The notes beneath the pieces are model-generated. The model saw only the letters and a program-made list of their open reading frames with translations. It ran no database searches and had not been told where the DNA came from. Of a stretch of DNA of 64,000 bases, positions 29,877 through 39,793 are shown piece by piece; the stretch's first letter is position 1; each line of letters opens with the position of its first letter. The DNA is from Aliiroseovarius crassostreae (GTDB taxonomy: Bacteria > Pseudomonadota > Alphaproteobacteria > Rhodobacterales > Rhodobacteraceae). The position numbers were made by a program, and so were the translations under genes. Where the stretch lies: NCBI RefSeq assembly GCF_001307765.1, contig NZ_LKBA01000004.1, forward strand, positions 186,001 to 250,000, read 5' to 3'.

Positions 29877-30449
29877 TCACCGATTGGCCCCCGGCACCCA
29901 CAGCACATCCGCTTTGCCGCCGTCATTCGCCACACGCGCCGCAACAAAACACCAATCTGACAGGCGGTTGAGGTATTTGACCGCCACCGGGTTCACCTCT
30001 TCGACACTGGCGAGCTCTGTCGCAAGGCGTTCGGCGCGGCGGCTGACCGTGCGGACCATGTGAAGATGGGCGGCGAGGGGGGACCCCCCGGGCAGGATGA
30101 AGCTGCGCAAGGGATCGAGTGCCTTGTTCATCACGTCGATCTCGGCCTCCAACCGGTCCACCTGCTCTTGCGCCATGCGCAGCGGTGGATATTCGGCCTC
30201 GGCGTCTTTGGTCATCTCGGGTCGGCAAAGATCGGCACCAAGATCAAACAGGTCGTTTTGGATGCGGGCAAGGGCGGCGTCCACGTCGTCTCTGGCATGC
30301 AGTCGGGCCAGACCAATCGCTGCGTTGGTCTCATCCACGGTGCCATAAGCACTTATGCGCGGATCATGTTTGGCCCGCCGCGTGCCATCCCCCAACGCGG
30401 TTTCACCCTTGTCACCCGTGCGTGTGTATATCTTGTTCAGAACGACCAT
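29877..30449 (-). CDS. Cob(I)alamin adenosyltransferase, PduO type
   Basis: This 190-residue enzyme transfers the adenosyl group of ATP to cob(I)alamin to form adenosylcobalamin. It shows the ATP-binding N-terminus YTRTGDKGETALGDG, then AYGTVDETNAAIG, and the C-terminal signature LNRLSDWCFVAARVAN. Adenosylcobalamin serves methylmalonyl- and ethylmalonyl-CoA mutases. The ATG overlaps the stop of the small membrane-protein gene. The stop codon directly abuts the IS481 element, whose arrival left the protein end WVPGANR intact. Confidence 0.93.
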   Translation of the reverse strand: MVVLNKIYTRTGDKGETALGDGTRRAKHDPRISAYGTVDETNAAIGLARLHARDDVDAALARIQNDLFDLGADLCRPEMTKDAEAEYPPLRMAQEQVDRLEAEIDVMNKALDPLRSFILPGGSPLAAHLHMVRTVSRRAERLATELASVEEVNPVAVKYLNRLSDWCFVAARVANDGGKADVLWVPGANR

Positions 30450-30652
30450 CAGTTGCCTCCTCTCATCCAGATAAACAGAAGAATAAGCGCAATGGCCACG
30501 GCCTGTGCGTAGATCCGGTACCGCATGAAGCGGTTGGAATGCTTTTGCGCCACCTTCCCGCCCGCGCCGAATGTGCCAATACCCATCAGCAGGATGATCA
30601 GCACAGCGGCCACAGCAATGACGACAAGGACAAAAAGCGGATCTTCAAACAT
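30449..30652 (-). CDS. Two-helix small membrane protein (HIG1-like, twin transmembrane)
   Basis: A 67-residue protein with two hydrophobic helices (FVLVVIAVAAVLIILLMGIG and YAQAVAIALILLFIWMR) joined by a short basic loop GGKVAQKHSNRFMRYR, the layout of HIG1-type and so-called twin transmembrane proteins of Rhodobacterales. ATG 30652 has AGGAG seven bases upstream; a long in-frame extension to 30823 is antisense-like and contains a repeat. It is coupled (ATGA) to the adenosyltransferase gene. A role in respiratory complexes is suggested by the fold only. Confidence 0.75.
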   Translation of the reverse strand: MFEDPLFVLVVIAVAAVLIILLMGIGTFGAGGKVAQKHSNRFMRYRIYAQAVAIALILLFIWMRGGN

Positions 30653-30729
30653 TTGGAACTCCTGTTGACTGGCAATTGGATAGCGCGCACCTGAGTAAAA
30701 AGCGAGGGGGCGTTTGTCGTGTCCCGCCA

Positions 30730-30869
30730 GGGGCTTTGCCCCTCTTGCCCCTTGTGGGGGCAATTCACCCCAGGATATTTCAGGCAAGAGGAAGATGCAG
30801 ATGCTCTTTTCCTCTTGCGGCAAATATCCCGGGGTGAGCCGCGCAGGCGGCGAGGGGCAGCGCCCCTTT
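30730..30869. repeat. Inverted pair of a 65-base repeat (TATTT-box family)
   Basis: A copy on the plus strand (30730-30794: GGGGCTTTGCCCCTC, TCACCCCAGGATATTTC, AGGCAAGAGGAAG) faces a copy on the minus strand (30806-30869: GGGGCGCTGCCCCTCG, TCACCCCGGGATATTTG, CGCAAGAGGAAAAG), with 11 bases between. Together they can fold into one long stem. A third copy lies at 54119-54178. Confidence 0.75.
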
Positions 30870-30873
30870 CTGT

Positions 30874-31704
30874 TCAGCCGTTTGGGGTGACCCGATCAAG
30901 CATCCGCGTCGACATCAACCGCCGGGCCGTCCCGGCGATATGGGTGGCGCGGGTCACGTAATAACGTGGGCGGGGACGGGGGTGTTCCAGTGCATGGATC
31001 AGTTTTTCGGTAACGGCAGAAGGGGGCAGTTCGAACCGGTCAGGCGTGCCGCTGTCATCATAAAGCCGGGTGCGCAATTTGCGATAAAGGCCCGCGCGGG
31101 CGCTGTTTTCCCAGTCGATCCAGCGCTCAAACGGGGCTCGGGAATTTTCGCGGATACGGGTTGTGATCGGGCCGGGTTCTATCAGTGCGATATGGATCCC
31201 GGTGCCGCGCATTTCCAGCCGCAACGTGTCGGTCAGCCCTTCCAGGGCGAACTTGGTTGAGCTGTAAGCGCCGCGCCAGGGCAGGGCGGTCAGGCCCAGC
31301 ACGGAGGAGTTGTTGACCACGCGCCCGTGGCCTTGCGCGCGCATCACGGGAAGCGCCAGACGGGTCAGGTGATGGTATCCAAAAACATTGACCTCATAGA
31401 TTTCGCGCAGGGCGTCGGTCGGCACGTCCTCAACAGCGCCGGGAATGGCATAAGCCCCGTTGTTGAAAAGCGCATCAAGGCGGCCATTCGTCCGGGCCAA
31501 TACGGCGTCCATTGCCGCCTCGATTGACGCGGTGCTGGAATAGTCGAGCTGCAGGCTCTCAAGCCCCTCTTCGGTCAGGCGCTCGACATCCTTTTGTTGT
31601 CGGCAGGTGGCAAAGACGCGCCAGCCGCGTTTGGCAAGGGAATGCGCCGCGTCATATCCGATGCCCGACGAGCATCCGGTGATAAGCAGGGATTTCTGTG
31701 TCAT
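30874..31704 (-). CDS. Short-chain dehydrogenase/reductase
   Basis: A classical SDR of 276 residues: cofactor loop TGCSSGIG (residues 9-16), NNGAYA, the catalytic serine strand VVNNSSVLG and the catalytic Tyr/Lys pair in GAYSSTKFALEG. The basic residues after the second strand (CRQQKD) suggest NADP(H). The substrate is unknown; the C-terminal part (PRPRYYVT) resembles broad-specificity oxidoreductases. It ends near the repeat pair at 30.8 kb and has only a weak ribosome site. Confidence 0.88.
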   Translation of the reverse strand: MTQKSLLITGCSSGIGYDAAHSLAKRGWRVFATCRQQKDVERLTEEGLESLQLDYSSTASIEAAMDAVLARTNGRLDALFNNGAYAIPGAVEDVPTDALREIYEVNVFGYHHLTRLALPVMRAQGHGRVVNNSSVLGLTALPWRGAYSSTKFALEGLTDTLRLEMRGTGIHIALIEPGPITTRIRENSRAPFERWIDWENSARAGLYRKLRTRLYDDSGTPDRFELPPSAVTEKLIHALEHPRPRPRYYVTRATHIAGTARRLMSTRMLDRVTPNG

Positions 31705-31828
31705 GAGGGAGAGTTGGCAAGGACGGGGGGGCGCGTCAACAGGAAATCAAAAAAATTATCGGAAGGGAAGCGGCGCGCGTTCCCTCCCGTTCTTGCGAAA
31801 TTGGAGTAACTTGAAACATCGCAGAACA

Positions 31829-31947
31829 CTTAAAGCGTTTCGATTTATTATTGAGACACAATACTGAGGCAAAACGCTCGAAACCTACTGATGTTGCGGG
31901 CGTTTCGAAATCAACTTGTGTTTCAAGTTAATCTCGAAACGCTTTAG
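31829..31947. repeat. Two-hairpin intergenic element, copy B
   Basis: This is a 119-base element whose sequence matches the reverse complement of copy A at most positions, including CTCGAAACCTACTGATGTTGC in the linker. It opens CTTAAAGCGTTTCGAT and closes CTCGAAACGCTTTAG. It lies between the divergent-side SDR gene and the SH3-protein gene. Its right flank has GTTGATATCT, also seen beside the fragment at 43.6 kb. Confidence 0.8.
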
Positions 31948-31984
31948 CACGTTGATATCTTTGGGGGCAGGCCGTGTTTGTGCT

Positions 31985-32542
31985 TTAGCGGTTGGCTGAC
32001 AGGAATTTTGCCGCCATAAAACCGCGCTGGCCGGTCTCGATGACCATGATCTGGGTCCAGCCCGGGGCCGCGGTGCCCATGTCCAGAACTTCCATGCCGC
32101 GTGTCACACGCCCCAGTTTGCCGTGGCGGGTAGAGGGGCCGGCACGCAGGTTCACGGCGCTGGCGGTCACGAATTTCGGGACAGATGTGCCGGAAATCTG
32201 CGCCGCAGCGGCCACTTTGACGATTTCAGCCTCAGCCGTTTTTGCCATCTCACGCGCGGCGGCCATCGCACGGCCGACTTCGCTATCGGGATTCGGAGGG
32301 GTGATTTTTGTTTTTGGCTTGACCTTTGCCACCACGGCAGCAGGGACCGGGTCGGCTGCATTTGCTGTCGGGGCAATAAAGGCCGCTGTCTTGAGAGATG
32401 CCGAAACCGGCTCGATTGTGGCCGCTTCGATTTTTGGTTCAAGGCCCAGACGATCGGCTGGCAAGCCTTCGTCGCGTCCAAAATGCGCCATGGCCAGCCC
32501 CAAGGTGCCAACGGTCAAGAAAGTCAGTTTGAAAATACCCAT
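31985..32542 (-). CDS. SH3 domain (SH3b) exported protein
   Basis: A 185-residue protein with an N-terminal hydrophobic helix (LTFLTVGTLGLAMAHFG), an Ala/Pro/Lys-rich linker and a bacterial SH3 domain in the last 65 residues (VTASAVNLRAGPSTRHGKLG, then GWTQIMVIETGQRGFMAAKFL). SH3b domains bind peptidoglycan or peptides in the periplasm. It is divergent from parC with 124 bases between. Confidence 0.8.
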   Translation of the reverse strand: MGIFKLTFLTVGTLGLAMAHFGRDEGLPADRLGLEPKIEAATIEPVSASLKTAAFIAPTANAADPVPAAVVAKVKPKTKITPPNPDSEVGRAMAAAREMAKTAEAEIVKVAAAAQISGTSVPKFVTASAVNLRAGPSTRHGKLGRVTRGMEVLDMGTAAPGWTQIMVIETGQRGFMAAKFLSANR

Positions 32543-32666
32543 TACATGCCCCCCAATAATTTGGGTGAATTACTACAATGCGCTTTAAAAAAGGTTACGG
32601 GGAAAGTATGACGTCATTCCCCTTAAGCAGCTTTACCCTTACCTCAGCACTCGATACACAATCAGT

Positions 32667-35000
32667 ATGACAGATTTGACCGAAAATCACAACGAGAAGA
32701 GCCAGTCGATTTCCGAGCCACTGCGCCGGGCCATTGGTGAACGTTACCTTACTTACGCGCTGTCGACGATCATGCACCGCGCGCTGCCGGATGCACGTGA
32801 CGGGCTGAAACCAGTGCATCGTCGCATCCTTTACGCGATGTCACGTCTGAAGCTGTCCTCTACGGGCAAGTTCCTGAAATCGGCCAAGATTTCAGGCGAC
32901 ACCATGGGGGATTTCCACCCGCATGGCGATGCGGCGATCTATGATGCGATGGCGCGTCTGGCACAGGATTTTGCCGTGCGATATCCGCTGGTCGACGGGC
33001 AGGGCAACTTTGGCAATATCGACGGCGACAACCCGGCAGCCAGTCGTTACACCGAGGCGCGGATGACCTTCATCGCCGAGGCAATGTTGCAGGGGCTTGA
33101 TGAAAACGCGGTTGATTTTCGGGACAATTACGATGGGCGCCTGACCGAGCCGGTGGTGCTGCCGGCAGAGTTTCCGAACCTGCTGGCCAATGGGGCGGCA
33201 GGCATCGCCGTGGGCATGGCCACCAATATCCCGCCGCATAATATTTCAGAGCTGATCGACGCCTGCCTGCACATGATCAAGGTGCCGGATGTGCGCGATG
33301 ATACGCTTTTGAACTACGTTCCGGGCCCGGATTTCCCCACTGGCGGCGTGATTGTCGAGCCGCGCGAAAACATCGCAAACGCCTATCGCACCGGGCGCGG
33401 GTCGTTCCGGCTGCGCTGCAAGTGGGAGATCGAGGATCTGGGCCGCGGTCAATGGCAGGTCATTGTCACCGAGATCCCCTATCAGGTGCAGAAATCCAAG
33501 CTGATCGAAAAGATCGCTGAGGTGATCCAGACCAAGAAAGTGCCGATTCTGGCGGATATCCGTGACGAATCCGCAGATGACATCCGAATCGTTCTGGAAC
33601 CCAAATCCAAAAACGTGGATCCCGAGCTGCTGATGAACATGATGTTCCGCAATTCGGATCTGGAAACCCGTTTTTCGCTGAACATGAACGTGCTGATTGA
33701 CGGGGTCACGCCCAAGGTCTGCTCGATGAAAGAGGTGCTGCGCGCCTTTCTCGATCACCGGCGTGACGTGTTGGGGCGGCGGTCGCGCCACCGGATGGCC
33801 AAGATCGACCACCGTCTTGAGGTGCTTGAGGGCTTCATCATTGCCTTTCTCAACCTCGACCGCGTGATTGATATCATCCGCTATGACGACGACCCGAAGG
33901 CCGCCCTGATGCGAGAGGTCTGGGGGGGCACGTTCCCGCGTGCCATGTCCGAGGCGGATTACGTCCCGCCCGCACCCGGCGACGGCGAACTGACCGAGGT
34001 GCAGGCCGAAGCCATCCTGAATATGCGCCTGCGCAGCTTGCGCCGTCTGGAAGAGGTTGAGCTGGTCAAGGAACGCGACAAGCTGATGGAAGAGCGCGCC
34101 GGGCTTGAGGATCTGCTCGCGTCGGAAGATCTGCAATGGGACAAGATTGCCGAGCAGTTAAAACTGGCGAAAAAGACCTTTGGCAAGGATCACGAAGGGG
34201 GCGCGCGGCGCACCCGGTTTGCCGAAGCGGCAGAGGTTGAAGACGTGCCGCTTGAGGCGATGATCGAACGCGAACCGATCACCGTGGTCTGCTCCAAGAT
34301 GGGGTGGATCCGCGCCATGTCGGGCCATATCGACCTGAAACGTGACCTCAAGTTCAAAGATGGCGACGGGCCGCGTTTCACCTTCCACGCGGAAACCACT
34401 GACCGGCTGCTGGTGTTTGATAGCAATGGCAAGTTCTTCACCCTGTCGGCGGCCAACCTGCCCGGTGGGCGTGGCATGGGCGAACCCCTGCGCCTGATGG
34501 TGGATCTGCCCAACGAGGCCGAGATTGTTGACCTCTTCATTCATCGCCCGGGTGCCAAGCTGATTGTGGCCTCGAATGAGGGCAACGGGTTTGTGGTCAA
34601 TGAGGATGACGTTCTGGCCCAGACCCGCACCGGCAAACAGGTGCTGAATGTGGGGGATGGGCATGCGCAGGTCTGTGTGCCGGTGACCGGGGACCACGTT
34701 GCGGTGGTGTCGGAAAACCGCAAGCTTCTGGTCTTCCCTCTGGATGAGCTGAACGAAATGACCCGTGGCAAGGGGGTCCGCCTGCAGAAATACAATTCCG
34801 CCCGTGGCAAACAGGGGGTGTTTGAGCTGGATGGCGGCCTGTCCGACATCAAGAGCTTTTCCCTTGAAGAGGGTCTGTCCTGGCCCGCTGCAGGGGAACG
34901 CACCCGCACCGAAACCGACCTATCGCCCTGGCTTGGCAAACGGGCAGGGGTGGGCAAAGCCCCGCCACACGGTTTCCCCCGCAACAACAAGTTCGAGTGA
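32667..35000 (+). CDS. parC: DNA topoisomerase IV subunit A
   Basis: ParC is the DNA-cutting subunit of topoisomerase IV, which unlinks daughter chromosomes. The protein has 777 residues, with the winged-helix/CAP part, the active-site tyrosine Tyr128 in [23 protein letters not shown] in the quinolone-pocket region and the C-terminal blades ([20 protein letters not shown] and [12 protein letters not shown]). The shorter C-terminal region and context favour ParC over GyrA. The quinolone-pocket residues [22 protein letters not shown] look wild-type by the family pattern. Confidence 0.92.
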   Translation: MTDLTENHNEKSQSISEPLRRAIGERYLTYALSTIMHRALPDARDGLKPVHRRILYAMSRLKLSSTGKFLKSAKISGDTMGDFHPHGDAAIYDAMARLAQDFAVRYPLVDGQGNFGNIDGDNPAASRYTEARMTFIAEAMLQGLDENAVDFRDNYDGRLTEPVVLPAEFPNLLANGAAGIAVGMATNIPPHNISELIDACLHMIKVPDVRDDTLLNYVPGPDFPTGGVIVEPRENIANAYRTGRGSFRLRCKWEIEDLGRGQWQVIVTEIPYQVQKSKLIEKIAEVIQTKKVPILADIRDESADDIRIVLEPKSKNVDPELLMNMMFRNSDLETRFSLNMNVLIDGVTPKVCSMKEVLRAFLDHRRDVLGRRSRHRMAKIDHRLEVLEGFIIAFLNLDRVIDIIRYDDDPKAALMREVWGGTFPRAMSEADYVPPAPGDGELTEVQAEAILNMRLRSLRRLEEVELVKERDKLMEERAGLEDLLASEDLQWDKIAEQLKLAKKTFGKDHEGGARRTRFAEAAEVEDVPLEAMIEREPITVVCSKMGWIRAMSGHIDLKRDLKFKDGDGPRFTFHAETTDRLLVFDSNGKFFTLSAANLPGGRGMGEPLRLMVDLPNEAEIVDLFIHRPGAKLIVASNEGNGFVVNEDDVLAQTRTGKQVLNVGDGHAQVCVPVTGDHVAVVSENRKLLVFPLDELNEMTRGKGVRLQKYNSARGKQGVFELDGGLSDIKSFSLEEGLSWPAAGERTRTETDLSPWLGKRAGVGKAPPHGFPRNNKFE

Positions 35001-35003
35001 CAC

Positions 35004-36191
35004 ATGGCGCCCCGTATCTTACCAGTATCTTACGCGGGGCGCGGTATGCCCCTGTTTTTCCTGGCCCTGAAAACCGGCTTTCTGACCGTGTTGACGCTGG
35101 GTATCTATCGCTTCTGGGCGCGCACCCGGATCCGGCGCTATTTTTGGAGCGCAATCCGCCCCGGCGGGGTGCCGCTGGAATATGTGGGCGACCCGATTGA
35201 AAAGCTGATGGGTTTTTTGGTCGCGGTGGTGATCATGGCGTTTTACATCGGCATCGTGAACCTGCTCCTGATGTATTTCAGTTTTGCGCTGTTTCAGGGC
35301 AACGAGGCAGCCTATGTGCTCAGCTTTGTCGGGCTTGTGCCGCTTTACTTCTTTGCCGCCTATCGCGCGCGCCGCTATGTGCTGGCGCGCACCCGCTGGC
35401 GCGGCATCCGGTTCGGGATGGACGAAGGCGCCTGGGGCTATTCCTGGCGCGCCATGGTGCATTGGGGGCTGAGCATCGTGACCCTGGGGCTGAGTTTCCC
35501 ACTTACCCGCTTATGGTTGGAAAAATACCTCACCCATCACAGCTTCTTCGGGGATCAGCGCCTTGAGCAGGGGGGCGGGCGTTTCCTGCTCTACGGGGCG
35601 ATGAAACATGTCTATTACCCGGTGATCCTCAGCGTGGTGGCGATCGGTGTGGCCGCAGCGGTTGACAATCCCTGGTGGTTTGCCCTGCTGGCCCTGACCA
35701 GCCCATGGGCAATTTATGGCTGGGCCTTCTGGAAAGCTGACAGTTTCCGGCGGCTGATCGAGGCCAAGAAACTGGGCACCCTGGGTTTTCGCGCCCGACC
35801 GCGCGCGGGACGCGTTCTTGGGATCTATCTTCTGGGCGGGGTCATCCTGAACCTCGTGCTGACCGGGCTGATGGTTATCCTGGCCACACTGGCCTTCCTG
35901 TTTCTTGGCGGGGCCGACCTGATGGACCCGGAGCAGTTGGAACAGTTGGAGAATTTGGGCGGGATGGGGGCCGTCTCCGCACCGCTGCTGATTGGGGCCT
36001 ATTTCACGATTTTCCTGGTGACGGGTGCCGCCTCGCAGGCCATCTTTGCCCTGCCTCTCGCGCGTCACTTCGCCGAAGTGACCGAGTTGATTGACCCCGG
36101 CCAGCTGCGCCAGATCCGCCAGCGGGACCGTGATGAATTTGCCGAAGCCGAAGGCTTTGCCGATGCGCTTGATGTGGGGGCTGCGATATGA
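35004..36191 (+). CDS. DUF898 family membrane protein (YjgN-like)
   Basis: A 395-residue integral membrane protein with about eight hydrophobic segments. The DUF898 hallmark occurs twice: LFFLALKTGFLTVLTLGIYRFWARTRIRRYFW at the start and again as LSIVTLGLSFPLTRLWLEKYLT near residue 155, showing an internal repeat. Its function is unknown. The gene begins three bases after the parC stop and overlaps the M48 protease gene by four bases, so membrane protein and protease are likely co-made; the pairing is seen elsewhere and hints at a common quality-control role. Confidence 0.82.
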   Translation: MAPRILPVSYAGRGMPLFFLALKTGFLTVLTLGIYRFWARTRIRRYFWSAIRPGGVPLEYVGDPIEKLMGFLVAVVIMAFYIGIVNLLLMYFSFALFQGNEAAYVLSFVGLVPLYFFAAYRARRYVLARTRWRGIRFGMDEGAWGYSWRAMVHWGLSIVTLGLSFPLTRLWLEKYLTHHSFFGDQRLEQGGGRFLLYGAMKHVYYPVILSVVAIGVAAAVDNPWWFALLALTSPWAIYGWAFWKADSFRRLIEAKKLGTLGFRARPRAGRVLGIYLLGGVILNLVLTGLMVILATLAFLFLGGADLMDPEQLEQLENLGGMGAVSAPLLIGAYFTIFLVTGAASQAIFALPLARHFAEVTELIDPGQLRQIRQRDRDEFAEAEGFADALDVGAAI

Positions 36192-37429
36192 GTGAGACCC
36201 CTATCGACTTTGATGGCTTTGCCGATTTTGCCCACGGTCATCGTGCGGTCCTGACGCGCGTGGGGGTGCGGCGGGCTCCGACCGGGCTTGAACTGCACCT
36301 GCCGGAAGGCGCGCCCCTGTTCTGGCCCTGGGCCGAGTTGCGCGCCCTGCGGGATCAGGCGGATCGGGACGGGCTTGTTCTGTTTTGCAAAGGGGACATG
36401 GTCTCGCGTCTGTTCCTGCGCGATGCAGAGCTTGTCGACCATGTGCGCCGCTCTGCGCCCGCGCTGGGCAGGCGCGCGACAAAACTTCCCCTCGGCAGGC
36501 TTGCACTTCGGGCCTCGGGCGCGGTGGCCTCGGTTGCGGCGATCATCTTTGTGCTGGTGCCGCTGATGGCGGCGCAACTGGCCGAAATCCTGCCGCCTGA
36601 TGGCGAAAAGGCGCTGGGCGACAGCACGCTGGCGCAGATCCGCGAGGTGCTGGGGGAGGCGGATCTTGAGGTGCGCACCTGTCAGGGCCCCGAAGGTCAG
36701 GCCGCGCTGGCCGGTCTGCGGGATCGTCTGCTGCCGGAAGAGGCCTTGCCATACCCGGTGGATATCCATGTGTTCGACCACGATCTGGTCAATGCATTTG
36801 CCCTGCCGGGGGGGCATGTGATTCTGTTCCGTGGCCTGATTGACGAGGCGCGCAATCCGGATGAGGTGACGGCGGTTCTGGCCCATGAAATCGGTCATGT
36901 GGTGAACCGGGACCCAACCCGCGATGCGTTGCGGTCGGCCGGGTCGATCGGGGTGCTGGGGTTGCTCTTTGGTGATTTTGCGGGCGGAACGGTTGTGCTG
37001 TTTATGGCCAACCAGCTGATCAATGCCAGCTATAGCCAGGCTGCGGAAACCGCGGCGGATGAATACGCCCATCAAGTGTTGACGCGCGAAGGGATTTCCC
37101 CCGCGGCGCTGGGCAGCTTTTTCGAGCGGTTGAAGGAAGAATATGGGGACGCCGAAGGGTTGATCGCGCATCTGAGTTCCCACCCGCAGCTCGAAAAACG
37201 GATCCTGGCGGCGGGGGCTGCGGTTGCGGCGGATACACAATACACCCCCTCCCTGACGCCGGTGGAATGGCGCGGTTTGCAGGCGATCTGCCGCGAGGAG
37301 GGCACGGATTATGAGCCCTTGAATGAAACGGATGACGAAACGGATGGTGATGCGGATGAAGGGGCAGAGACCCCGGAGCGGGACATCGACGAAGCAACCG
37401 GTCGGCAACAGGAGTTCAAGCATAAGTAA
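36188..37429 (+). CDS. M48 family zinc metalloprotease
   Basis: A 413-residue protein: a cytosolic N-terminal domain of about 100 residues, one membrane helix at about 107-130, and a protease domain with the zinc motif HEIGH (residues 233-237) and the downstream glutamate in AAETAADEYA. A positively placed ALPGGHVILFRGL matches the BepA/Oma1-type subfamily. The C-terminus is very acidic (NETDDETDGDADEGAE). It presumably degrades misfolded envelope proteins. ATG 36188 overlaps the DUF898 stop. The 196 bases after it lead to tufA without a clear terminator. Confidence 0.88.
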   Translation: MSETPIDFDGFADFAHGHRAVLTRVGVRRAPTGLELHLPEGAPLFWPWAELRALRDQADRDGLVLFCKGDMVSRLFLRDAELVDHVRRSAPALGRRATKLPLGRLALRASGAVASVAAIIFVLVPLMAAQLAEILPPDGEKALGDSTLAQIREVLGEADLEVRTCQGPEGQAALAGLRDRLLPEEALPYPVDIHVFDHDLVNAFALPGGHVILFRGLIDEARNPDEVTAVLAHEIGHVVNRDPTRDALRSAGSIGVLGLLFGDFAGGTVVLFMANQLINASYSQAAETAADEYAHQVLTREGISPAALGSFFERLKEEYGDAEGLIAHLSSHPQLEKRILAAGAAVAADTQYTPSLTPVEWRGLQAICREEGTDYEPLNETDDETDGDADEGAETPERDIDEATGRQQEFKHK

Positions 37430-37625
37430 GCCTGCGGGAATGCCCCCTTTTTGTCCCTGATCCCGTGAAAAGGGCGGATTGGCTGACACCCTGTCTCAAC
37501 AGTTTCGGCTTTCAGCACCGATGAATGCAGGGAAGGCTTGATTTTCCGGCCTCAACCAAGTAACGAGCGCGCGATGATGAACCTAAGGGGCTGTTTCGGT
37601 CCCTCCAAGTACAAGGCAAGGCGTA

Positions 37626-38801
37626 ATGGCTAAGGAAAAGTTTGAACGCGGTAAACCGCACGTAAACATCGGCACCATTGGTCACGTTGACCACGGCAAG
37701 ACGACACTGACCGCAGCGATCACCAAGTATTTTGGTGACTTCAAAGCCTACGACCAGATCGACGGCGCGCCGGAAGAGAAAGCCCGCGGGATCACCATCT
37801 CGACCGCGCACGTTGAGTATGAGACCGACGCGCGTCACTACGCCCACGTTGACTGCCCGGGTCACGCTGACTACGTGAAGAACATGATCACCGGCGCCGC
37901 GCAGATGGACGGTGGTATCCTGGTTGTGAACGCAGCTGACGGCCCGATGCCGCAGACCCGCGAGCACATCCTGCTGGCGCGTCAGGTTGGTGTGCCTGCT
38001 CTGGTTGTCTTCATGAACAAAGTTGACCAGGTTGACGACGAAGAGCTGCTTGAGCTGGTTGAAATGGAAGTTCGTGAACTGATGAACGAATACGACTTCC
38101 CGGGCGACGACATGCCGATCATCGCGGGTTCCGCGCTGGCCGCCATGGAAGGCCGTGATCCGGAAATCGGTGAGAACAAGATCCGCGAACTGATGGCCGC
38201 TGTTGACGACTACATCCCGACCCCGGATCGTCCGATTGACGGTGACTTCCTGCTGCCGATCGAAGACGTGTTCTCGATCTCGGGCCGTGGTACCGTTGTG
38301 ACCGGTCGTGTGGAACGTGGCGTGATCAACGTTGGCGACTCGATCGAAATCGTTGGCCTGAAAGACACCCAGACCACCACCTGTACCGGTGTTGAAATGT
38401 TCCGCAAACTGCTGGATCGCGGTGAAGCTGGTGACAACGTTGGCGTTCTGCTGCGCGGTATCGACCGTGAGAAAGTTGAGCGTGGCCAGGTTCTGTGTAA
38501 GCCGGGTTCGGTTAACCCGCACACCAAGTTCGAAGCTGAGGTCTACATCCTGACCAAGGAAGAAGGCGGCCGTCACACCCCGTTCTTCGCGAACTACCGT
38601 CCGCAATTCTACTTCCGCACCACCGACGTGACCGGCACCGTTCAGCTGCCGGAAGGCACCGAAATGGTGATGCCGGGCGACAACCTGAAGTTCAACGTTG
38701 AACTGATCGCGCCGATCGCAATGGAAGAAAAACTGCGCTTCGCCATCCGCGAAGGCGGCCGCACCGTCGGCTCCGGCGTTGTGTCGAAAATCGTTGAGTA
38801 A
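37626..38801 (+). CDS. tufA: Elongation factor Tu, copy 1
   Basis: EF-Tu delivers aminoacyl-tRNA to the ribosome. The 391-residue protein has G1 [10 protein letters not shown]2 region RGITIS, G3 DCPGHADY and G4 NKVD, followed by domains 2 and 3. The protein is identical to copy 2 at 58648, and by eye the two genes differ only at two synonymous positions near the 3' end (GTC GGC versus GTT GGG), pointing to recent gene conversion. Upstream there is only a modest AAGG ribosome site. tRNA-Trp, secE and nusG follow, the usual tufB-type context. Confidence 0.97.
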   Translation: MAKEKFERGKPHVNIGTIGHVDHGKTTLTAAITKYFGDFKAYDQIDGAPEEKARGITISTAHVEYETDARHYAHVDCPGHADYVKNMITGAAQMDGGILVVNAADGPMPQTREHILLARQVGVPALVVFMNKVDQVDDEELLELVEMEVRELMNEYDFPGDDMPIIAGSALAAMEGRDPEIGENKIRELMAAVDDYIPTPDRPIDGDFLLPIEDVFSISGRGTVVTGRVERGVINVGDSIEIVGLKDTQTTTCTGVEMFRKLLDRGEAGDNVGVLLRGIDREKVERGQVLCKPGSVNPHTKFEAEVYILTKEEGGRHTPFFANYRPQFYFRTTDVTGTVQLPEGTEMVMPGDNLKFNVELIAPIAMEEKLRFAIREGGRTVGSGVVSKIVE

Positions 38802-38884
38802 GATTAAATTCCCCTCGGGAATTTGACCTGGCGGCAGGTGAATTGCGCAGCAAATCACCGAGAGCCTGATCGACGAAAGAATAG

Positions 38885-38916
38885 AAGGGCCGCTCATTGA
38901 GCGGCCCTTTTCTTAT
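38885..38916 (+). terminator. Terminator after tufA
   Basis: AAGGGCCGCTC-ATT-GAGCGGCCCTT followed by TTCTTATTT is a perfect 11-pair stem with a T-rich tail. Confidence 0.92.
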
Positions 38917-38982
38917 TTGGTCACAGGAACGCAATGTTAACTCTCTTGAGGATAGAAATGTCTCAAAAAGGGCCTGTTTGCG

Positions 38983-39372
38983 ATGGTGCGTTTTTCTCAG
39001 GATTTTTTGTGGGCGGCGGGTCTTGGTTTCCTGGCGTTTCATCTGGCGTTCCGCGCGCACTATGAATTTGTATGGACCGATCTCTACGACATGCATCCTT
39101 TGCTGGAACTGTTATGGGCAGGACCAGTCTTGATTGCCGCCTGTTATGTGCAAGTCGTCCTGCATCTGTGGTTCGCGTGGTGGCGGACAGGGGCGCATGC
39201 GGCGCATATTGTCGCCGCAGCGCTGGTTTTTGGGGTTTACTGGACCACGTCTTACCCGGTGCTCACGGCAGCAATGTGGCGCATGGGGCAGTTCCCGGAG
39301 TATCGCGTGTTCATTTTTAGCTATATGTCAGATGGCGGGTGGCCACCGGAAAGATGGCCTATGCAACAGTGA
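38983..39372 (+). CDS. Small membrane protein of unknown function
   Basis: A 129-residue protein with three to four hydrophobic segments (FLWAAGLGFLAFHLAF, LLELLWAGPVLIAACYVQVV, AAHIVAAALVFGVYWTT). It is rich in Trp, Tyr and His. I do not recognise a family. ATG 38983 is preceded only by a weak AGGG. It lies between the tufA terminator and a minus-strand gene with which its 3' end overlaps by 14 bases. It interrupts the usual close tuf-tRNA-Trp spacing, as accessory genes often do here. Confidence 0.5.
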   Translation: MVRFSQDFLWAAGLGFLAFHLAFRAHYEFVWTDLYDMHPLLELLWAGPVLIAACYVQVVLHLWFAWWRTGAHAAHIVAAALVFGVYWTTSYPVLTAAMWRMGQFPEYRVFIFSYMSDGGWPPERWPMQQ

Positions 39373-39760
39373 CCTCGAAGCTTGGTTTGTTCCAGAAAGT
39401 TAGGATTGGATAGGCGTAAGTTACTTCAAAGATGACCTTTGTCTTTCCATACCATTCGCCGAGGCTAAATTGCCAATCGCCGTCGCCATTTGAGGCAACT
39501 GCGGTTGATGGGCCTTGCAGGTCTGGAGCAACTGCAATTTTAATCCCATAGTCATTATCAGAACTTGTTGCGGCTGTTGTCCAAGAGACGGTGTACGTTT
39601 GCCCCTTCTCAATTTCCAAGTCCATTTCCAAGATCTTATAGTTACCCGCTGATCCTGATTCTACGGAACCAGAGGCCGTTCCCTTGCACTGGAGGGATGT
39701 CTTGCGAACGGCCTTGGAAATTGCACTGTGCAGCGACTTACCTTTAAATTCGTATTGCAT
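39359..39760 (-). CDS. Hypothetical small beta-rich protein with upstream octamer repeats
   Basis: A 133-residue protein with no recognised family. It has many Thr, Ser, Val and aromatic residues in alternating patterns (YKILEMDLEIEKGQTYTVSW, KVIFEVTYAYPILTFW), which suggests a beta-sandwich. There is no obvious signal peptide. ATG 39760 has AGGAGA eight bases upstream, so it is probably real. Codon use is more AT-rich than in neighbouring translation genes, consistent with transfer. Five copies of an octamer lie 34 bases upstream of its start. Confidence 0.6.
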   Translation of the reverse strand: MQYEFKGKSLHSAISKAVRKTSLQCKGTASGSVESGSAGNYKILEMDLEIEKGQTYTVSWTTAATSSDNDYGIKIAVAPDLQGPSTAVASNGDGDWQFSLGEWYGKTKVIFEVTYAYPILTFWNKPSFEVTVA

Positions 39761-39793
39761 GTCTTTTCTCCTACATTGGAGACAGACATAAGC

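Noticed and set aside
29463-29960. Extra C-terminal 40 residues on the second IS5 transposase as a fusion protein
   Set aside because: The frame simply runs out of the element through its inverted repeat into IS481 and antisense of the adenosyltransferase gene; the family ends at the element border.
30653-30823. 57-residue N-terminal extension of the two-helix protein
   Set aside because: It reads through the repeat pair at 30.73-30.87 kb, and AGGAG sits just before ATG 30652.
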